NCBI RefSeq assembly: GCF_002266855.1
Contig: NZ_NGJN01000003.1
Span: 186,001-250,000, forward strand
Origin: Winogradskyella aurantia
GTDB taxonomy: Bacteria; Bacteroidota; Bacteroidia; Flavobacteriales; Flavobacteriaceae
Direction: 5' to 3'
DNA: 64,000 bases
In this document: one piece after another, positions 53,361 to 61,993 of the stretch
How the letters are laid out: each line of letters starts with the position of its first letter
Position numbering within the stretch: the stretch's first letter is position 1
The notes under the pieces: model-generated
Databases searched by the model: none
Told to the model about the DNA's origin: nothing
What the model saw: only the letters and a program-made list of their open reading frames with translations
Made by a program: the position numbers and the translations under genes

Positions 53361-54626
53361 TTACATCATTCCAAAATAGGACTTATCAATACTTTCCCGA
53401 TGGTCGGGATGAGCGATTTCGACCAATGCCTTAACACGTTGCTTAATGGTTTTTCCATATAAATTGGCAACGCCATATTCGGTGACAACATAGTGAATAT
53501 GCGCTCTCGTTGTAACCACACCTGCACCAGGCTTGAGGGCTGGTACAATTCTACTCAGACCGTGCTTAGTTGCAGATGGTAATGCGATAATGGCCTTACC
53601 ACCTTCACTTAAAGATGCTCCTCTTATAAAATCCATTTGTCCACCAACTCCTGAGTACATTTTTGATCCAATGGAATCCGCACATACCTGCCCTGTAACA
53701 TCAACTTCAATGGCAGAGTTAATAGCCACCATTTTTGGATTTTGTTTAATAATGGAGACGTCGTTAACATAATCCGATGTGCGCATTTCTACAAAAGGAT
53801 TGTCATCGACATAATCGTATAAACGTTGAGACCCCATTAAAAAGGTTGCCAAAGCTCTACCTGGATTTATACCCTTGTAGTTACCATTGATAACATCTTT
53901 TAAGATTAAGTCTATGACACCATCTGAAAACATTTCAGTATGCAAGCCTAAATCCTTATGATTATGAAGTCTGGACAATACAGCATTAGGAATATTACCA
54001 ATTCCCATTTGTAGGGTACTCCTATCCTCAATTAATTCTGCGACATAGTCTCCAATTTTTGTCTCAATTGAAGTTGGTTCAGAAATGGAGAATGCAGGTA
54101 GGGGCTCATCGACCTCAACAAAAGCATCTATTTCCGAGATATGAATTATACCATCACCAAATGTTCTAGGCATTTGCTTATTGACCTGAGCTATGACATG
54201 GTCCGCATTATCAATAGCGGCTAGGGTCGCCTCAACAGACACGCCTAAAGAGCAATATCCATGCACATCCGGTACTGAAACATGTATCAAAGCTACCTTT
54301 ACGTCAACTATATTTCGCTTAAACAATAAGGGTACTTCACTTAAAAAAACAGGGGTGTATGAGCCATTTCCTGCCTTTAGCGTATGTCTAACATTTCGCC
54401 CTATAAAAAAGGAATTTACATGGAAGCTTTCAGCATAGTCAGGATTAGCATATGGGGCATCACCTTCGGTATGTAACTGACAGATTTCAACATTGCGCAA
54501 TTCCTCATGGCGATTGGTGAGTGCTTGAATTAAAACTGAAGGTACGGCTGCTGCAGCCTGTATATAGATTTTATCGTTTGATTTTACGATTTTTAAGGCC
54601 TCTTCGGCACTAACTGATTTGTACAT
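53361..54626 (-). CDS. Acetyl-CoA hydrolase/transferase family protein
   Basis: CoA-transferase of 421 residues, of the acetate/4-hydroxybutyrate CoA-transferase group. Two related halves are visible. The second half has MGIGNIPNAVL and the CoA-binding GVGGQMDFIRGA, typical of the family, followed by VTEYGVANLYGKTIKQRVKAL. The active-site Glu should lie in the second half but I did not fix it. It exchanges CoA between short-chain acids or hydrolyses acetyl-CoA; the substrate cannot be told from sequence. It is a single gene with its own promoter element. Confidence 0.88.
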   Translation of the reverse strand: MYKSVSAEEALKIVKSNDKIYIQAAAAVPSVLIQALTNRHEELRNVEICQLHTEGDAPYANPDYAESFHVNSFFIGRNVRHTLKAGNGSYTPVFLSEVPLLFKRNIVDVKVALIHVSVPDVHGYCSLGVSVEATLAAIDNADHVIAQVNKQMPRTFGDGIIHISEIDAFVEVDEPLPAFSISEPTSIETKIGDYVAELIEDRSTLQMGIGNIPNAVLSRLHNHKDLGLHTEMFSDGVIDLILKDVINGNYKGINPGRALATFLMGSQRLYDYVDDNPFVEMRTSDYVNDVSIIKQNPKMVAINSAIEVDVTGQVCADSIGSKMYSGVGGQMDFIRGASLSEGGKAIIALPSATKHGLSRIVPALKPGAGVVTTRAHIHYVVTEYGVANLYGKTIKQRVKALVEIAHPDHRESIDKSYFGMM

Positions 54627-54645
54627 CTAATTTTATTTAAGGATA

Positions 54646-54653
54646 CAAACTTA
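54646..54653 (-). promoter_or_regulatory. -7 promoter element (TAAGTTTG) for the CoA-transferase gene
   Basis: Minus-strand TAAGTTTG matches TAnnTTTG and lies 19 bases before the ATG ending at 54626. Confidence 0.45.
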
Positions 54654-54723
54654 GGGTACAAAAGATATAAAAAAACTGTCTTTTATCATGTTTTTGTTAA
54701 ATTTTGAAATTGGTTTAATTAGC

Positions 54724-54731
54724 TATCTTTG
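54724..54731 (+). promoter_or_regulatory. -7 promoter element (TATCTTTG) for map
   Basis: TATCTTTG with TTG at 54705-54707 (16 bases between). It overlaps an in-frame TTG at 54729, so the map start must be the ATG at 54750. Confidence 0.55.
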
Positions 54732-54749
54732 CAACTTAAATTAGGCTTT

Positions 54750-55568
54750 ATGATTATCGCAAAAACCAAAGAGGAAATTGAATTAATGCGCCAAAGTGCA
54801 TTAGTGGTTTCTAAAACTTTAGGCATGTTGGCAAAGGAAATAAAGGAAGGGGTAACAACGAATCATTTAGATGAGCTTGCTGAGGAATTTATAAGAGACC
54901 ACGGTGCGCTACCAGGTTTTAAGGGCCTATACGATTGTCCTTCTACATTATTATGTAGTGTCAATGAAGCTGTAGTTCATGGTTTACCTACAGACACGCC
55001 TTTAAAAAGCGGTGATATAGTCTCGGTAGATTGTGGTGCCCTAATGAATGGTTTCTATGGGGATCACGCCTATACCTTTGAAATTGGCGAAGTTGATGAT
55101 GCTACAAAACATCTTATAAAAGTCACTAAAGAATCACTTTACGTTGGGATTAGTCAATTTAAAATTGGCAACAGGGTTGGTGACGTTGGTTATGCTATAC
55201 AACAATACTGCGAATCTAATGGTTTTGGTGTTGTAAGAGAGTTGGTTGGCCACGGCATAGGCAGAAAAATGCATGAAGATCCAGAAATGCCAAATTATGG
55301 TCGGCGTGGGCGAGGCAAAAAATTCATTGAGGGCATGGTAGTTGCCATAGAGCCAATGATTAATATGGGTACTCATAAGGTAAAACAGTTGAAGGATGGT
55401 TGGACTATTGTGACGCAAGATGGCAAACCAAGTGTGCACTTTGAGCATGATATTGCCCTAATTGATGGTAAGCCCGAAATCTTATCAACCTTTGGTTATG
55501 TCCATGAAGCCCTAGGAATAGTCTCAAATGAAGAAGATGAGTTCCGTCAAAAAACCTTAGTTCTATGA
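54750..55568 (+). CDS. map: Type I methionyl aminopeptidase
   Basis: Removes the initiator methionine from new proteins. It has 272 residues in the pita-bread fold. Metal ligands are visible: Asp in VDCGALMNGFYGD and the second Asp of that segment, His in LVGHGIGRKMHEDP, Glu in AIEPMIN and Glu in FEHDIAL. The start is ATG at 54750 (MIIAKTKEEIELMRQS). An in-frame TTG at 54729 lies in the promoter. It heads a row map, cupin, methyltransferase with 4-base overlaps. Confidence 0.96.
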   Translation: MIIAKTKEEIELMRQSALVVSKTLGMLAKEIKEGVTTNHLDELAEEFIRDHGALPGFKGLYDCPSTLLCSVNEAVVHGLPTDTPLKSGDIVSVDCGALMNGFYGDHAYTFEIGEVDDATKHLIKVTKESLYVGISQFKIGNRVGDVGYAIQQYCESNGFGVVRELVGHGIGRKMHEDPEMPNYGRRGRGKKFIEGMVVAIEPMINMGTHKVKQLKDGWTIVTQDGKPSVHFEHDIALIDGKPEILSTFGYVHEALGIVSNEEDEFRQKTLVL

Positions 55569-55897
55569 TTGTGGATAAGCGTATTATGGCTATAGAACCT
55601 ATTGAGATAGTCAAAGGTTACAAAGCGCGATTTGTACATACCGAGACGATGACCATTACGTTTTGGGAAGTTGAAGCCAACTCGGAACTCCCAATGCACA
55701 GTCATTTTCACGAACAAGTTTCACAAATATTAGAAGGGGAATTTGAGATGACGATTGATGGCAAGACAAAGATTCATAAGCCCGGTTCCATACTTGTAAT
55801 TCCTTCCAATGTTGAGCATTCGGGAAAATCCATTACAGCGTGTAAAATTCTTGATATATTTAGTCCTGTAAGGGAAGATTATAAATCCTTGCTTTGA
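55565..55897 (+). CDS. Small cupin-domain protein
   Basis: Single cupin domain of 110 residues. Cupin motif 1 is present as PMHSHFHEQVSQILEGEFEM (His-x-His ... Glu) and motif 2 as PGSILVIPSNVEHSG (His), which gives a typical 3-His-1-Glu metal site. No signal peptide. The reaction is unknown; small cupins are often isomerases, oxygenases or sugar-binding proteins. It starts with ATG inside the end of map (ATGA overlap) and its stop overlaps the methyltransferase start, so all three are translationally linked. Confidence 0.82.
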   Translation: MIVDKRIMAIEPIEIVKGYKARFVHTETMTITFWEVEANSELPMHSHFHEQVSQILEGEFEMTIDGKTKIHKPGSILVIPSNVEHSGKSITACKILDIFSPVREDYKSLL

Positions 55898-56658
55898 AAT
55901 CAGTCTTTAAGTTTGTCCTAAATTCAGTGCCACGGCCTCTACTCATTAGGTTAAGCTACATCATCAGACCCCTATTGGAAGTTTCTCTCAAGGGAAGTAC
56001 GTATATAGACCCCATAGATGGAAAAGGTTTTAAAAGCTTCTTGCCTTATGGTTATGGTGACCAGCGTAATAATGTGCTATCACCTTCAACACTATCCCTT
56101 GAGCGACATAGACTCCTTTGGCTTTACCTTAAGAACGAAACCACTTTTTTTAAGACAAAGAGCAAAGTGCTTCACTTTGCCCCAGAGCAATGTTTCTTGA
56201 AGCGATTTAGAAAACTTGACAACTTAAATTACACAACTACTGACTTAAATTCTCCAATTGCTGATATAAAAGCAGATATCTGCGATTTGCCCTTTGAAAA
56301 TGATAGCTATGATATCATTCTTTGTAATCACGTTCTTGAGCATATCCCAGACGACACAAAAGCCATGAAGGAATTATACCGTGTAATGAAACCCGGAGGT
56401 TTTGGTATTTTTCAAATTCCACAAGATTTAAACCGAGAAAAAACCTTTGAGGATAACAGCATTACAGATCGACAAGAACGTGCTAAAATATTTGGACAAT
56501 ATGACCATGTTCGCATTTATGGTCTTGACTATTTTGACAAACTGCGTGCTGTTGGTTTTAAGGTTGAGGAAGTAGACTACACATCAAAATTAGAACCTGA
56601 GGATGTCAATCGCTATAGATTAGCTAAAGGCGAGATTATACCAGTAGTCTACAAATAA
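55894..56658 (+). CDS. Class I SAM-dependent methyltransferase
   Basis: Protein of 254 residues with a methyltransferase domain in the middle. The DIKADICDLPFENDSYDIIL segment and NHVLEHIPDDTKAMKELYRV are the classic motif for acidic loop and post-SAM helix, and VMKPGGFGIFQIP is motif VI-like. Motif I is a divergent VLHFAPEQC. The substrate is unknown. The start is TTG at 55894, overlapping the cupin stop. Members with this N terminus often sit near glycan or housekeeping genes, so context does not settle the role. Confidence 0.82.
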   Translation: MKSVFKFVLNSVPRPLLIRLSYIIRPLLEVSLKGSTYIDPIDGKGFKSFLPYGYGDQRNNVLSPSTLSLERHRLLWLYLKNETTFFKTKSKVLHFAPEQCFLKRFRKLDNLNYTTTDLNSPIADIKADICDLPFENDSYDIILCNHVLEHIPDDTKAMKELYRVMKPGGFGIFQIPQDLNREKTFEDNSITDRQERAKIFGQYDHVRIYGLDYFDKLRAVGFKVEEVDYTSKLEPEDVNRYRLAKGEIIPVVYK

Positions 56659-56749
56659 TAAAAAAATACCTGCTGAACAACAACATTTAAAAAAAAGACA
56701 ATTGCGCTATTCATACAGCACATTTATAAAAAGCCACTTTAATAATATA

Positions 56750-57733
56750 CTATTCAGGGAAGTTGTTTAAACCTAGAGTCTCTAATTGCAGTTCTTCATT
56801 TTCAAATATGACATATACCTTTAATTCTGGATGGGATTTTAAAAATGTCTCTACCTTTTCGATACCCATAGCCTGAAATGCAGTGGCATAACCATCGGCA
56901 GTCATACAATCTGGTGCAATCACCGATACACTTAAAATATTTGTTTTACTTGGATAACCCGTTTTGGTGTCTATGATGTGAGCGTATCGGTTACCATCGT
57001 CATCAATTTGAAACTTTCTATAGGTTCCTGACGTTGCCATGGCCTCATTTTTTAAAGTAATTACCTTTGAATAGGATTGGGTCCCGTCAAAATTAGGGTC
57101 ATCAATACCAACACTCCATGCCTTTCCTCTTTCCACATTGAGTCCTGAAACCCTTATATCACCACCAATGTCTACCAAATAGTTATCAATATCCTTAGAC
57201 TCTAAAAACTCACATACCGCATCAATTCCATAACCTTTGGCAATGGCGTTAAATTCTAAGTATGTCTCTGCCGGTTTTGTAAGCTTAAATTGGTCCATAC
57301 TTACTTTATCAAATCCCACAAACTGCACAAGACTATCAATAGTTATACTGTCCGAAACAAATTTGTTCTTTTCTGCACCGAAATTCCAAGCATTAACAAC
57401 ATTGCCTACCGTAGGGTCAAAAACCCCATCAGTTGCTTCATAAATTACCTTTGAGGCATCAAAGACCCGTTTAAAATGCCTATCCACCTCATTAATTTCG
57501 TTACGGTTTAATTTAGATATATCTGACTCCTTAATATAAGTCGATAAAGACCAATTAATGACATGAAACAAACTATCTATAGGTTCCATATAATTGATTT
57601 GATCTTCAGAATAATATTGAATGTTAAAAGCCGTACCGAAAATTGGCCCTTTGAGTTTAATGTTTTCTGATACTTTTTCAGTACAAGAGAAACAACCAAG
57701 GAGAATAAATAGTAATAGCAATAGCTTATTCAT
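56750..57733 (-). CDS. apbE: FAD:protein FMN transferase ApbE
   Basis: Exported flavin transferase of 327 residues that splits FAD and attaches FMN to threonines of target proteins such as NqrB and NqrC. It has a lipoprotein signal (hydrophobic 3-14, lipobox near GCFSC with Cys17). Family segments are visible: EFNAIAKGYGIDAVCEFL, VDIGGDIRVSG and YAHIIDTKTGYP, followed by the metal-site region CMTADGYATAFQAMG. It lies about 1.5 kb downstream of nqrF on the same strand, with three small genes between, which fits a role in maturing the Na+-NQR. Confidence 0.94.
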   Translation of the reverse strand: MNKLLLLLFILLGCFSCTEKVSENIKLKGPIFGTAFNIQYYSEDQINYMEPIDSLFHVINWSLSTYIKESDISKLNRNEINEVDRHFKRVFDASKVIYEATDGVFDPTVGNVVNAWNFGAEKNKFVSDSITIDSLVQFVGFDKVSMDQFKLTKPAETYLEFNAIAKGYGIDAVCEFLESKDIDNYLVDIGGDIRVSGLNVERGKAWSVGIDDPNFDGTQSYSKVITLKNEAMATSGTYRKFQIDDDGNRYAHIIDTKTGYPSKTNILSVSVIAPDCMTADGYATAFQAMGIEKVETFLKSHPELKVYVIFENEELQLETLGLNNFPE

Positions 57734-57821
57734 ACATTATTTAATTTTCGTTTTAGATACAAGCCTTACACTATGGTCTTAACTGTCAACAAACAACTTT
57801 ATTTGTGCTTGTAGGAAAGCT

Positions 57822-58199
57822 TTAATTAAGGTTCATTTCAATTACTTGAATACCATTATATTCTATGAGATATTCCTCATTGAGATAAATAGGAAGATCT
57901 TCACCATTAGGGTTCCCTAAACCAACCCCCGCATAAAGAACTTTGGCGTCTTTGTCATAGGCATGCTTTTTAAAGGTTTCCATCCAAACCACATCATAGT
58001 TATTTGGATTCTCAGGAAGTATCACAGCTCTAACGATTACAAAAAAATATTGACTGTTCTTATCGATACACACAAACTGCGGATGCTTTTTCAACTTACT
58101 GTTAACTGCAATAAACTCAAATCCCCTTTTTTCTAAATCCTTGCCAACATGATTCATAGCAAGGTTATGAATTTCTTGTTTTGTGAGTGCTTTTCTCAT
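57822..58199 (-). CDS. Uncharacterised small cytoplasmic protein
   Basis: Protein of 125 residues without signal peptide or membrane helix. It begins MRKALTKQEIHNLAMNHVGK, with an alpha/beta pattern after it (PQFVCIDKNSQYFFVIVRAV and VLYAGVGLGNPNGEDLPIYL). No motif I can name. It lies 88 bases upstream of apbE on the same strand, so the two may share a transcript. The start is ATG at 58197-58199. An in-frame TTG at 58214 lies within the promoter elements. Its position suggests a link with flavin transfer or the NQR, but nothing in the sequence proves it. Confidence 0.72.
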   Translation of the reverse strand: MRKALTKQEIHNLAMNHVGKDLEKRGFEFIAVNSKLKKHPQFVCIDKNSQYFFVIVRAVILPENPNNYDVVWMETFKKHAYDKDAKVLYAGVGLGNPNGEDLPIYLNEEYLIEYNGIQVIEMNLN

Positions 58200-58203
58200 A
58201 TTA

Positions 58204-58219
58204 CAAAGATACAAACTTA
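58204..58219 (-). promoter_or_regulatory. Two adjoining -7 elements (TAAGTTTG and TATCTTTG)
   Basis: On the minus strand TAAGTTTG (58219-58212) is followed directly by TATCTTTG (58211-58204). Both match TAnnTTTG. Only the first leaves room for a short leader before the ATG at 58199; the second would start transcription at or inside the start codon. Confidence 0.45.
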
Positions 58220-58283
58220 CCAGACAAAACTAATGGGTACCATTCTATAGAAGTCCTTATATTTAGTTCAACAAAACTATGAT

Positions 58284-58664
58284 ATGAAAATTAATAACTT
58301 CACTTTGAAATTACACCTTTTGGCATTTCTGCTTGTTCTGAGCTGTGAACAAGCTCCACAATTACCAGATCCACTTAATGCAGGTTGGGAAGGTCAACCC
58401 GTCTGCGAGGTATTGGAAGACAATTCCAATATACGTGTTTTGAAATGCACCTTTCCGCCAAATATTGGGCACGAAAAGCACTACCATAAGCCTCACTTTG
58501 GTTACACCCTAAGTGGCGGAACATTTAGAATAATAGATACAACTGGTATTAGAGAAATAGATGTCCCAACAGGCTATAGTTTTAGTAATGACGGTATTTC
58601 CTTACATGAAGTCCTTAATTTGGGCTCTACAACTGCAGAATTTTTGATTGTGGAATATAAATAA
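58284..58664 (+). CDS. Cupin-fold lipoprotein
   Basis: Protein of 126 residues with a lipoprotein signal (hydrophobic 10-20, lipobox LVLSC with Cys21). A cupin domain follows (about 50-125). Motif 1 is GHEKHYHKPHFGYTLSGGTF with several His residues, and the motif 2 region is VPTGYSFSNDGISLHEVLN with one His, so a metal site is likely. A membrane-anchored cupin outside the cytoplasm is unusual. The function is unknown. It is divergent from the 57822-58199 gene and sits between apbE and the nqr operon. Confidence 0.8.
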   Translation: MKINNFTLKLHLLAFLLVLSCEQAPQLPDPLNAGWEGQPVCEVLEDNSNIRVLKCTFPPNIGHEKHYHKPHFGYTLSGGTFRIIDTTGIREIDVPTGYSFSNDGISLHEVLNLGSTTAEFLIVEYK

Positions 58665-58724
58665 CCAAGGACTTCTATTTGAATGTTAACTTGATTCTTT
58701 GTATATTTTTAAGAAAATTAAGCT

Positions 58725-59174
58725 ATGATATCTTCAAATCGTTTTAATCACGCCATTACCAAGCTCTACGAAGCTTTTCATAATAACACATTAAATCCCG
58801 ATGATTTTAAGCAGTGCGCCGTGGGTAACCTATTAGACAATACGGATAGCTGGCAACACCTAACGGATAAGCACGGTTCTTTAAAACTGAATTACGTTGG
58901 TCTTGTGCATCAAAATCTTGGCCGACGATTCAAAGGTTATACACCTTTAGAACTACTGCGGATTGAATCTTCCTTTTTAAGCGGTTGCGGTTATAAAGGT
59001 CTCAGTTACGGACGTCTTATAAGACCAGAAAACACCAAGGATAAGGATGTACTTTTTAACGGCTTATGTGAAGTTGTTGAGACCTTATGTCAATTAGACG
59101 GTACCGCCAACATTATGAACTGTGATAAACTTTTCGACTTTGAAAAAAAGGTGTCATTGCAACCTCAAAATTAA
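58725..59174 (+). CDS. Uncharacterised protein encoded next to nqrF
   Basis: Soluble, mostly helical protein of 149 residues with no signal peptide. Four conserved-looking cysteines stand out: CAVGN near 47, SGCGYKG near 92, GLCEVVETLCQLDG near 125-132 and MNCDKL near 142. They could bind metal, but no known motif is formed. The segment GRRFKGYTPLELLRIESSFL is distinctive. It has none of the 2Fe-2S, FAD or NAD motifs of NqrF, so a name borrowed from the adjacent nqrF would be unsupported. It is convergent with nqrF, sharing a hairpin terminator. Confidence 0.72.
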   Translation: MISSNRFNHAITKLYEAFHNNTLNPDDFKQCAVGNLLDNTDSWQHLTDKHGSLKLNYVGLVHQNLGRRFKGYTPLELLRIESSFLSGCGYKGLSYGRLIRPENTKDKDVLFNGLCEVVETLCQLDGTANIMNCDKLFDFEKKVSLQPQN

Positions 59175-59192
59175 TTAGCCTTACACACAAAT

Positions 59193-59227
59193 AAAAAAAC
59201 CAACTCCATTGAGTTGGTTTTTTTATT
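59193..59227. terminator. Bidirectional terminator between 58725 gene and nqr operon
   Basis: AAACCAACTC pairs with GAGTTGGTTT around CATT, with an A-tract to the left and a T-tract to the right. It ends both the 58725-59174 gene and the nqr operon. Confidence 0.9.
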
Positions 59228-59230
59228 TTA

Positions 59231-60544
59231 TTATCCTCCGAAATCATCAAATCTGATGTGCTCGTCGGGGATTCCGAAATCCTCACCCATTTTCTGAACA
59301 GCTTGGTTCATTAACGGTGGACCACAGAAATACAATTCAATATCCTCCGGAGCTTCATGATGATTTAAATAATTGTCAATCACAACTTGATGGATAAATC
59401 CAACAAAGCCATCACCTGCCTCATCGTTGATATCTTTTTTAACTTTCCAGTTATCCTCTTCTAAAGGTTCTGATAAAGCCATATAAAATTTAAAATTAGG
59501 AAAGTCCTTTTCCAGCTTTCTAAAATGCTCAATATAGAACAATTCACGCTTGGACCGTCCGCCATACCAATAGGTTACGGTACGCCCTGTTTTCACAGTT
59601 CTGAATAAATGGTATAAGTGCGAGCGCATTGGTGCCATACCAGCCCCTCCACCAACATATAACATCTCACTATCGGATTCATTGATAAAGAACTCGCCGT
59701 AAGGCCCGGATATAATCACTTTGTCACCAGGCTTTTGAGCAAAAATATATGATGATGCTATACCTGGATTAACATCCATCCATTGATTTTTAGATCTGTC
59801 CCATGGTGGTGTTGCAATACGAACATTTAACATAATCTCACGGCCTTCAGCAGGATAAGACGCCATAGAATAGGCCCGTTCTACCGTTTCATCATTCTTC
59901 ATCACCAATGGCCATAGCCCAAATTTATCCCACTCGTCTTGAAATTTATCAGGCTTGTCGTGCTCTTCTGGGTGCGCCGTAATATCGATATCTGAATATT
60001 TTATTTCACAAGGTGGTATCTCAATTTGAATATAACCACCAGCTTTGTAATTCATATCCTCAGGAATCTCTACAACAAATTCTTTTATGAAAGATGCTAC
60101 GTTGTAATTTCTAACCACAGTAGCCTCCCATTTTTTAATACCGAATACTTCTTCAGGAATGGTAATTTCCATATCCTGTTTAACCTTTACCTGACATGCT
60201 AAACGCGCTCCTTCTTTTAGTTCTTTCCTTGAAAAATGTGGCGTTTCAGTTGGCAAAGCTTCTCCACCTCCCGAAAGAACATGGCATTCACACTGAATAC
60301 AGGTACCACCGCCCCCACAGGCCGATGGCAAAAAGACTTTGTTACTTCCAAGTGTATTCAATAGGGTGCTTCCCGAAGCTACTTCTATTTCACGCTCACC
60401 ATTAATAGTAATTTTTACTGGGCCCGACGGTGATAACTTCTGTTTTACGGTCAACAATAAGGCCACTAAAAGTAAAGTCACAAATAAAAAGGCAACTACT
60501 GTAGCTATAACGGTTCCAATGGTACTTGCGGCTAATATTATCAT
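59231..60544 (-). CDS. nqrF: Na+-translocating NADH:quinone reductase subunit F
   Basis: NADH-oxidising subunit of 437 residues. It has an N-terminal membrane helix (about 7-32), a 2Fe-2S ferredoxin domain with Cys76, Cys82, Cys85 and Cys117 (SACGGGGTCIQC), an FAD-binding domain with RAYSMASYP and an NADH-binding domain with VGGGAGMAPMRSHL and YFCGPPLMNQAV. Electrons pass from NADH through FAD to the cluster and then into the membrane subunits. It is somewhat longer than the Vibrio protein (about 408), mainly in the flavin domain. It follows nqrE by 4 bases and ends the operon. Confidence 0.96.
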   Translation of the reverse strand: MIILAASTIGTVIATVVAFLFVTLLLVALLLTVKQKLSPSGPVKITINGEREIEVASGSTLLNTLGSNKVFLPSACGGGGTCIQCECHVLSGGGEALPTETPHFSRKELKEGARLACQVKVKQDMEITIPEEVFGIKKWEATVVRNYNVASFIKEFVVEIPEDMNYKAGGYIQIEIPPCEIKYSDIDITAHPEEHDKPDKFQDEWDKFGLWPLVMKNDETVERAYSMASYPAEGREIMLNVRIATPPWDRSKNQWMDVNPGIASSYIFAQKPGDKVIISGPYGEFFINESDSEMLYVGGGAGMAPMRSHLYHLFRTVKTGRTVTYWYGGRSKRELFYIEHFRKLEKDFPNFKFYMALSEPLEEDNWKVKKDINDEAGDGFVGFIHQVVIDNYLNHHEAPEDIELYFCGPPLMNQAVQKMGEDFGIPDEHIRFDDFGG

Positions 60545-60548
60545 AAGT

Positions 60549-61286
60549 CTATTCTTTTTCTTTTGTTAAGTTATCCACCAAACTGACCTCAGTTTCAGTA
60601 TCAACTTGTTCTTTTTCTATTTCCTTTTCAATTATTGCAGTTTTTTCTTCATTCTTTACAGGTTCATCACCTCCTGTTAACATCCCACCAAAACTCATGA
60701 AGCCAATAGCCATTAGCCCAGTAATAATAAAGGTAATACCCAATCCTCTCAAAGCAGGAGGAACAGCTGAATATCTAATTTTTTCACGGATTGCCGCTAT
60801 AGCTAAAATGGCTAAGAACCAGCCAATACCAGAAGAAACACCGTAATTAAGTGCCAGACCTAAAGTCTCTATCTCTCTTGACTGCATAAACAATGATCCA
60901 CCAAGGATAGCACAGTTCACAGCAATTAAAGGTAAAAATATACCTAATGAATTATATAAGGATGGTGAAAACTTCTCAACGACAATCTCTACCAGTTGCA
61001 CCATTGTAGCGATAGTAGCTATAAACATAATGAAAGATAAAAAGCTCAAATCGTAAGAAGCGTATTCCTCGCCTAACCAGGCCAGAGCACCTTCTTGTAA
61101 TAAGTATTGATCTAGCAGCCAGTTAAGTGGAACTGTTATGGACAGGACAAATATTACTGCTGCCCCTAAACCCACTGCTGTTGATACTTTTTTAGATACA
61201 GCCAGGTAAGAACACATTCCTAAGAAATATGCAAAGACCATGTTATCTACAAAAATCGATTTAAAAAATAATTCTATGTGTTCCAT
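60549..61286 (-). CDS. nqrE: Na+-translocating NADH:quinone reductase subunit E, extended C terminus
   Basis: Membrane subunit with six helices (within about 1-205). The two cysteines that hold the intramembrane iron centre with NqrD are present: Cys25 in [14 protein letters not shown] and the one in [10 protein letters not shown]. The body is like the roughly 200-residue standard protein, but the chain is 245 residues. The last 35-40 residues form a highly charged tail (Glu/Lys-rich, from about 208) with no match to the family. The tail is in frame and codon use looks normal. It lies 50 bases after nqrD. Confidence 0.95.
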   Translation of the reverse strand: MEHIELFFKSIFVDNMVFAYFLGMCSYLAVSKKVSTAVGLGAAVIFVLSITVPLNWLLDQYLLQEGALAWLGEEYASYDLSFLSFIMFIATIATMVQLVEIVVEKFSPSLYNSLGIFLPLIAVNCAILGGSLFMQSREIETLGLALNYGVSSGIGWFLAILAIAAIREKIRYSAVPPALRGLGITFIITGLMAIGFMSFGGMLTGGDEPVKNEEKTAIIEKEIEKEQVDTETEVSLVDNLTKEKE

Positions 61287-61336
61287 ATATCTTTTATTTG
61301 ATATCTCGAAATGATTTCAAGACCAAAATTTTTTGA

Positions 61337-61981
61337 TTAATCTTCAATTAAAGCTTTGTTTCTTGAACGCTGTACCCAAATAATGAGGCCTACAACTATA
61401 AGTGCCATTGGAGGCAGGACCATAAACCCATTGTTTTCGTAACCCATGGCATAAAGTCCTGTTTTCTCCACAGGGTCGCCTAAAACCTTAAATCCAAATA
61501 AAGTTCCTGACCCAAGGAGTTCCCTGAAAAAGCCAACGATTATTAAAATAACACCGTAACCCAAAGCATTTCCAATACCATCCAAAAATGAGCGCCATGG
61601 GCCATTGCCCAAAGCAAATGCCTCAAATCGTCCCATAATGATACAGTTAGTTATAATAAGACCGATAAATACCGACAGCTCTTTGCTCAAGGCATAAGAA
61701 TAGGCTTTTAGTACTTGATCAACTATAATTACTAACGTCGCTACTACGATTAGCTGAACGATAATTCTAATCTTTGACGGTATAATATTTCGCATTAATG
61801 AAATAACCACGTTACCAACACCCATTACAAATAGTACAGATACGGCCATAACAATAGACGGCTTCAATTGTGCTGTAATGGCTAAGGCAGAACAAATTCC
61901 TAAAACCTGAATAGTAATAGGATTGTTATCCGTTAATGGATCTACTATTAATTTACTGTCTTTCTTTGATAAAAGTCCCAT
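61337..61981 (-). CDS. nqrD: Na+-translocating NADH:quinone reductase subunit D
   Basis: Six-helix membrane subunit of 214 residues, homologous to NqrE in inverted topology. The conserved Cys in TNCIIMGRFEAFALGN and the segment VLGICSALAITAQLKPS (second Cys) provide half of the ligands of the iron centre shared with NqrE. The end FMVLPPMALIVVGLIIWVQR is usual. It lies 12 bases after nqrC and 50 bases before nqrE in the same operon. Confidence 0.95.
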   Translation of the reverse strand: MGLLSKKDSKLIVDPLTDNNPITIQVLGICSALAITAQLKPSIVMAVSVLFVMGVGNVVISLMRNIIPSKIRIIVQLIVVATLVIIVDQVLKAYSYALSKELSVFIGLIITNCIIMGRFEAFALGNGPWRSFLDGIGNALGYGVILIIVGFFRELLGSGTLFGFKVLGDPVEKTGLYAMGYENNGFMVLPPMALIVVGLIIWVQRSRNKALIED

Positions 61982-61993
61982 ATACCTTTCTTA

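Noticed and set aside
58725-59174. Naming the 149-residue protein as NQR subunit F
   Set aside because: No ferredoxin, FAD or NAD motif is present. The real nqrF is the adjacent gene on the other strand.
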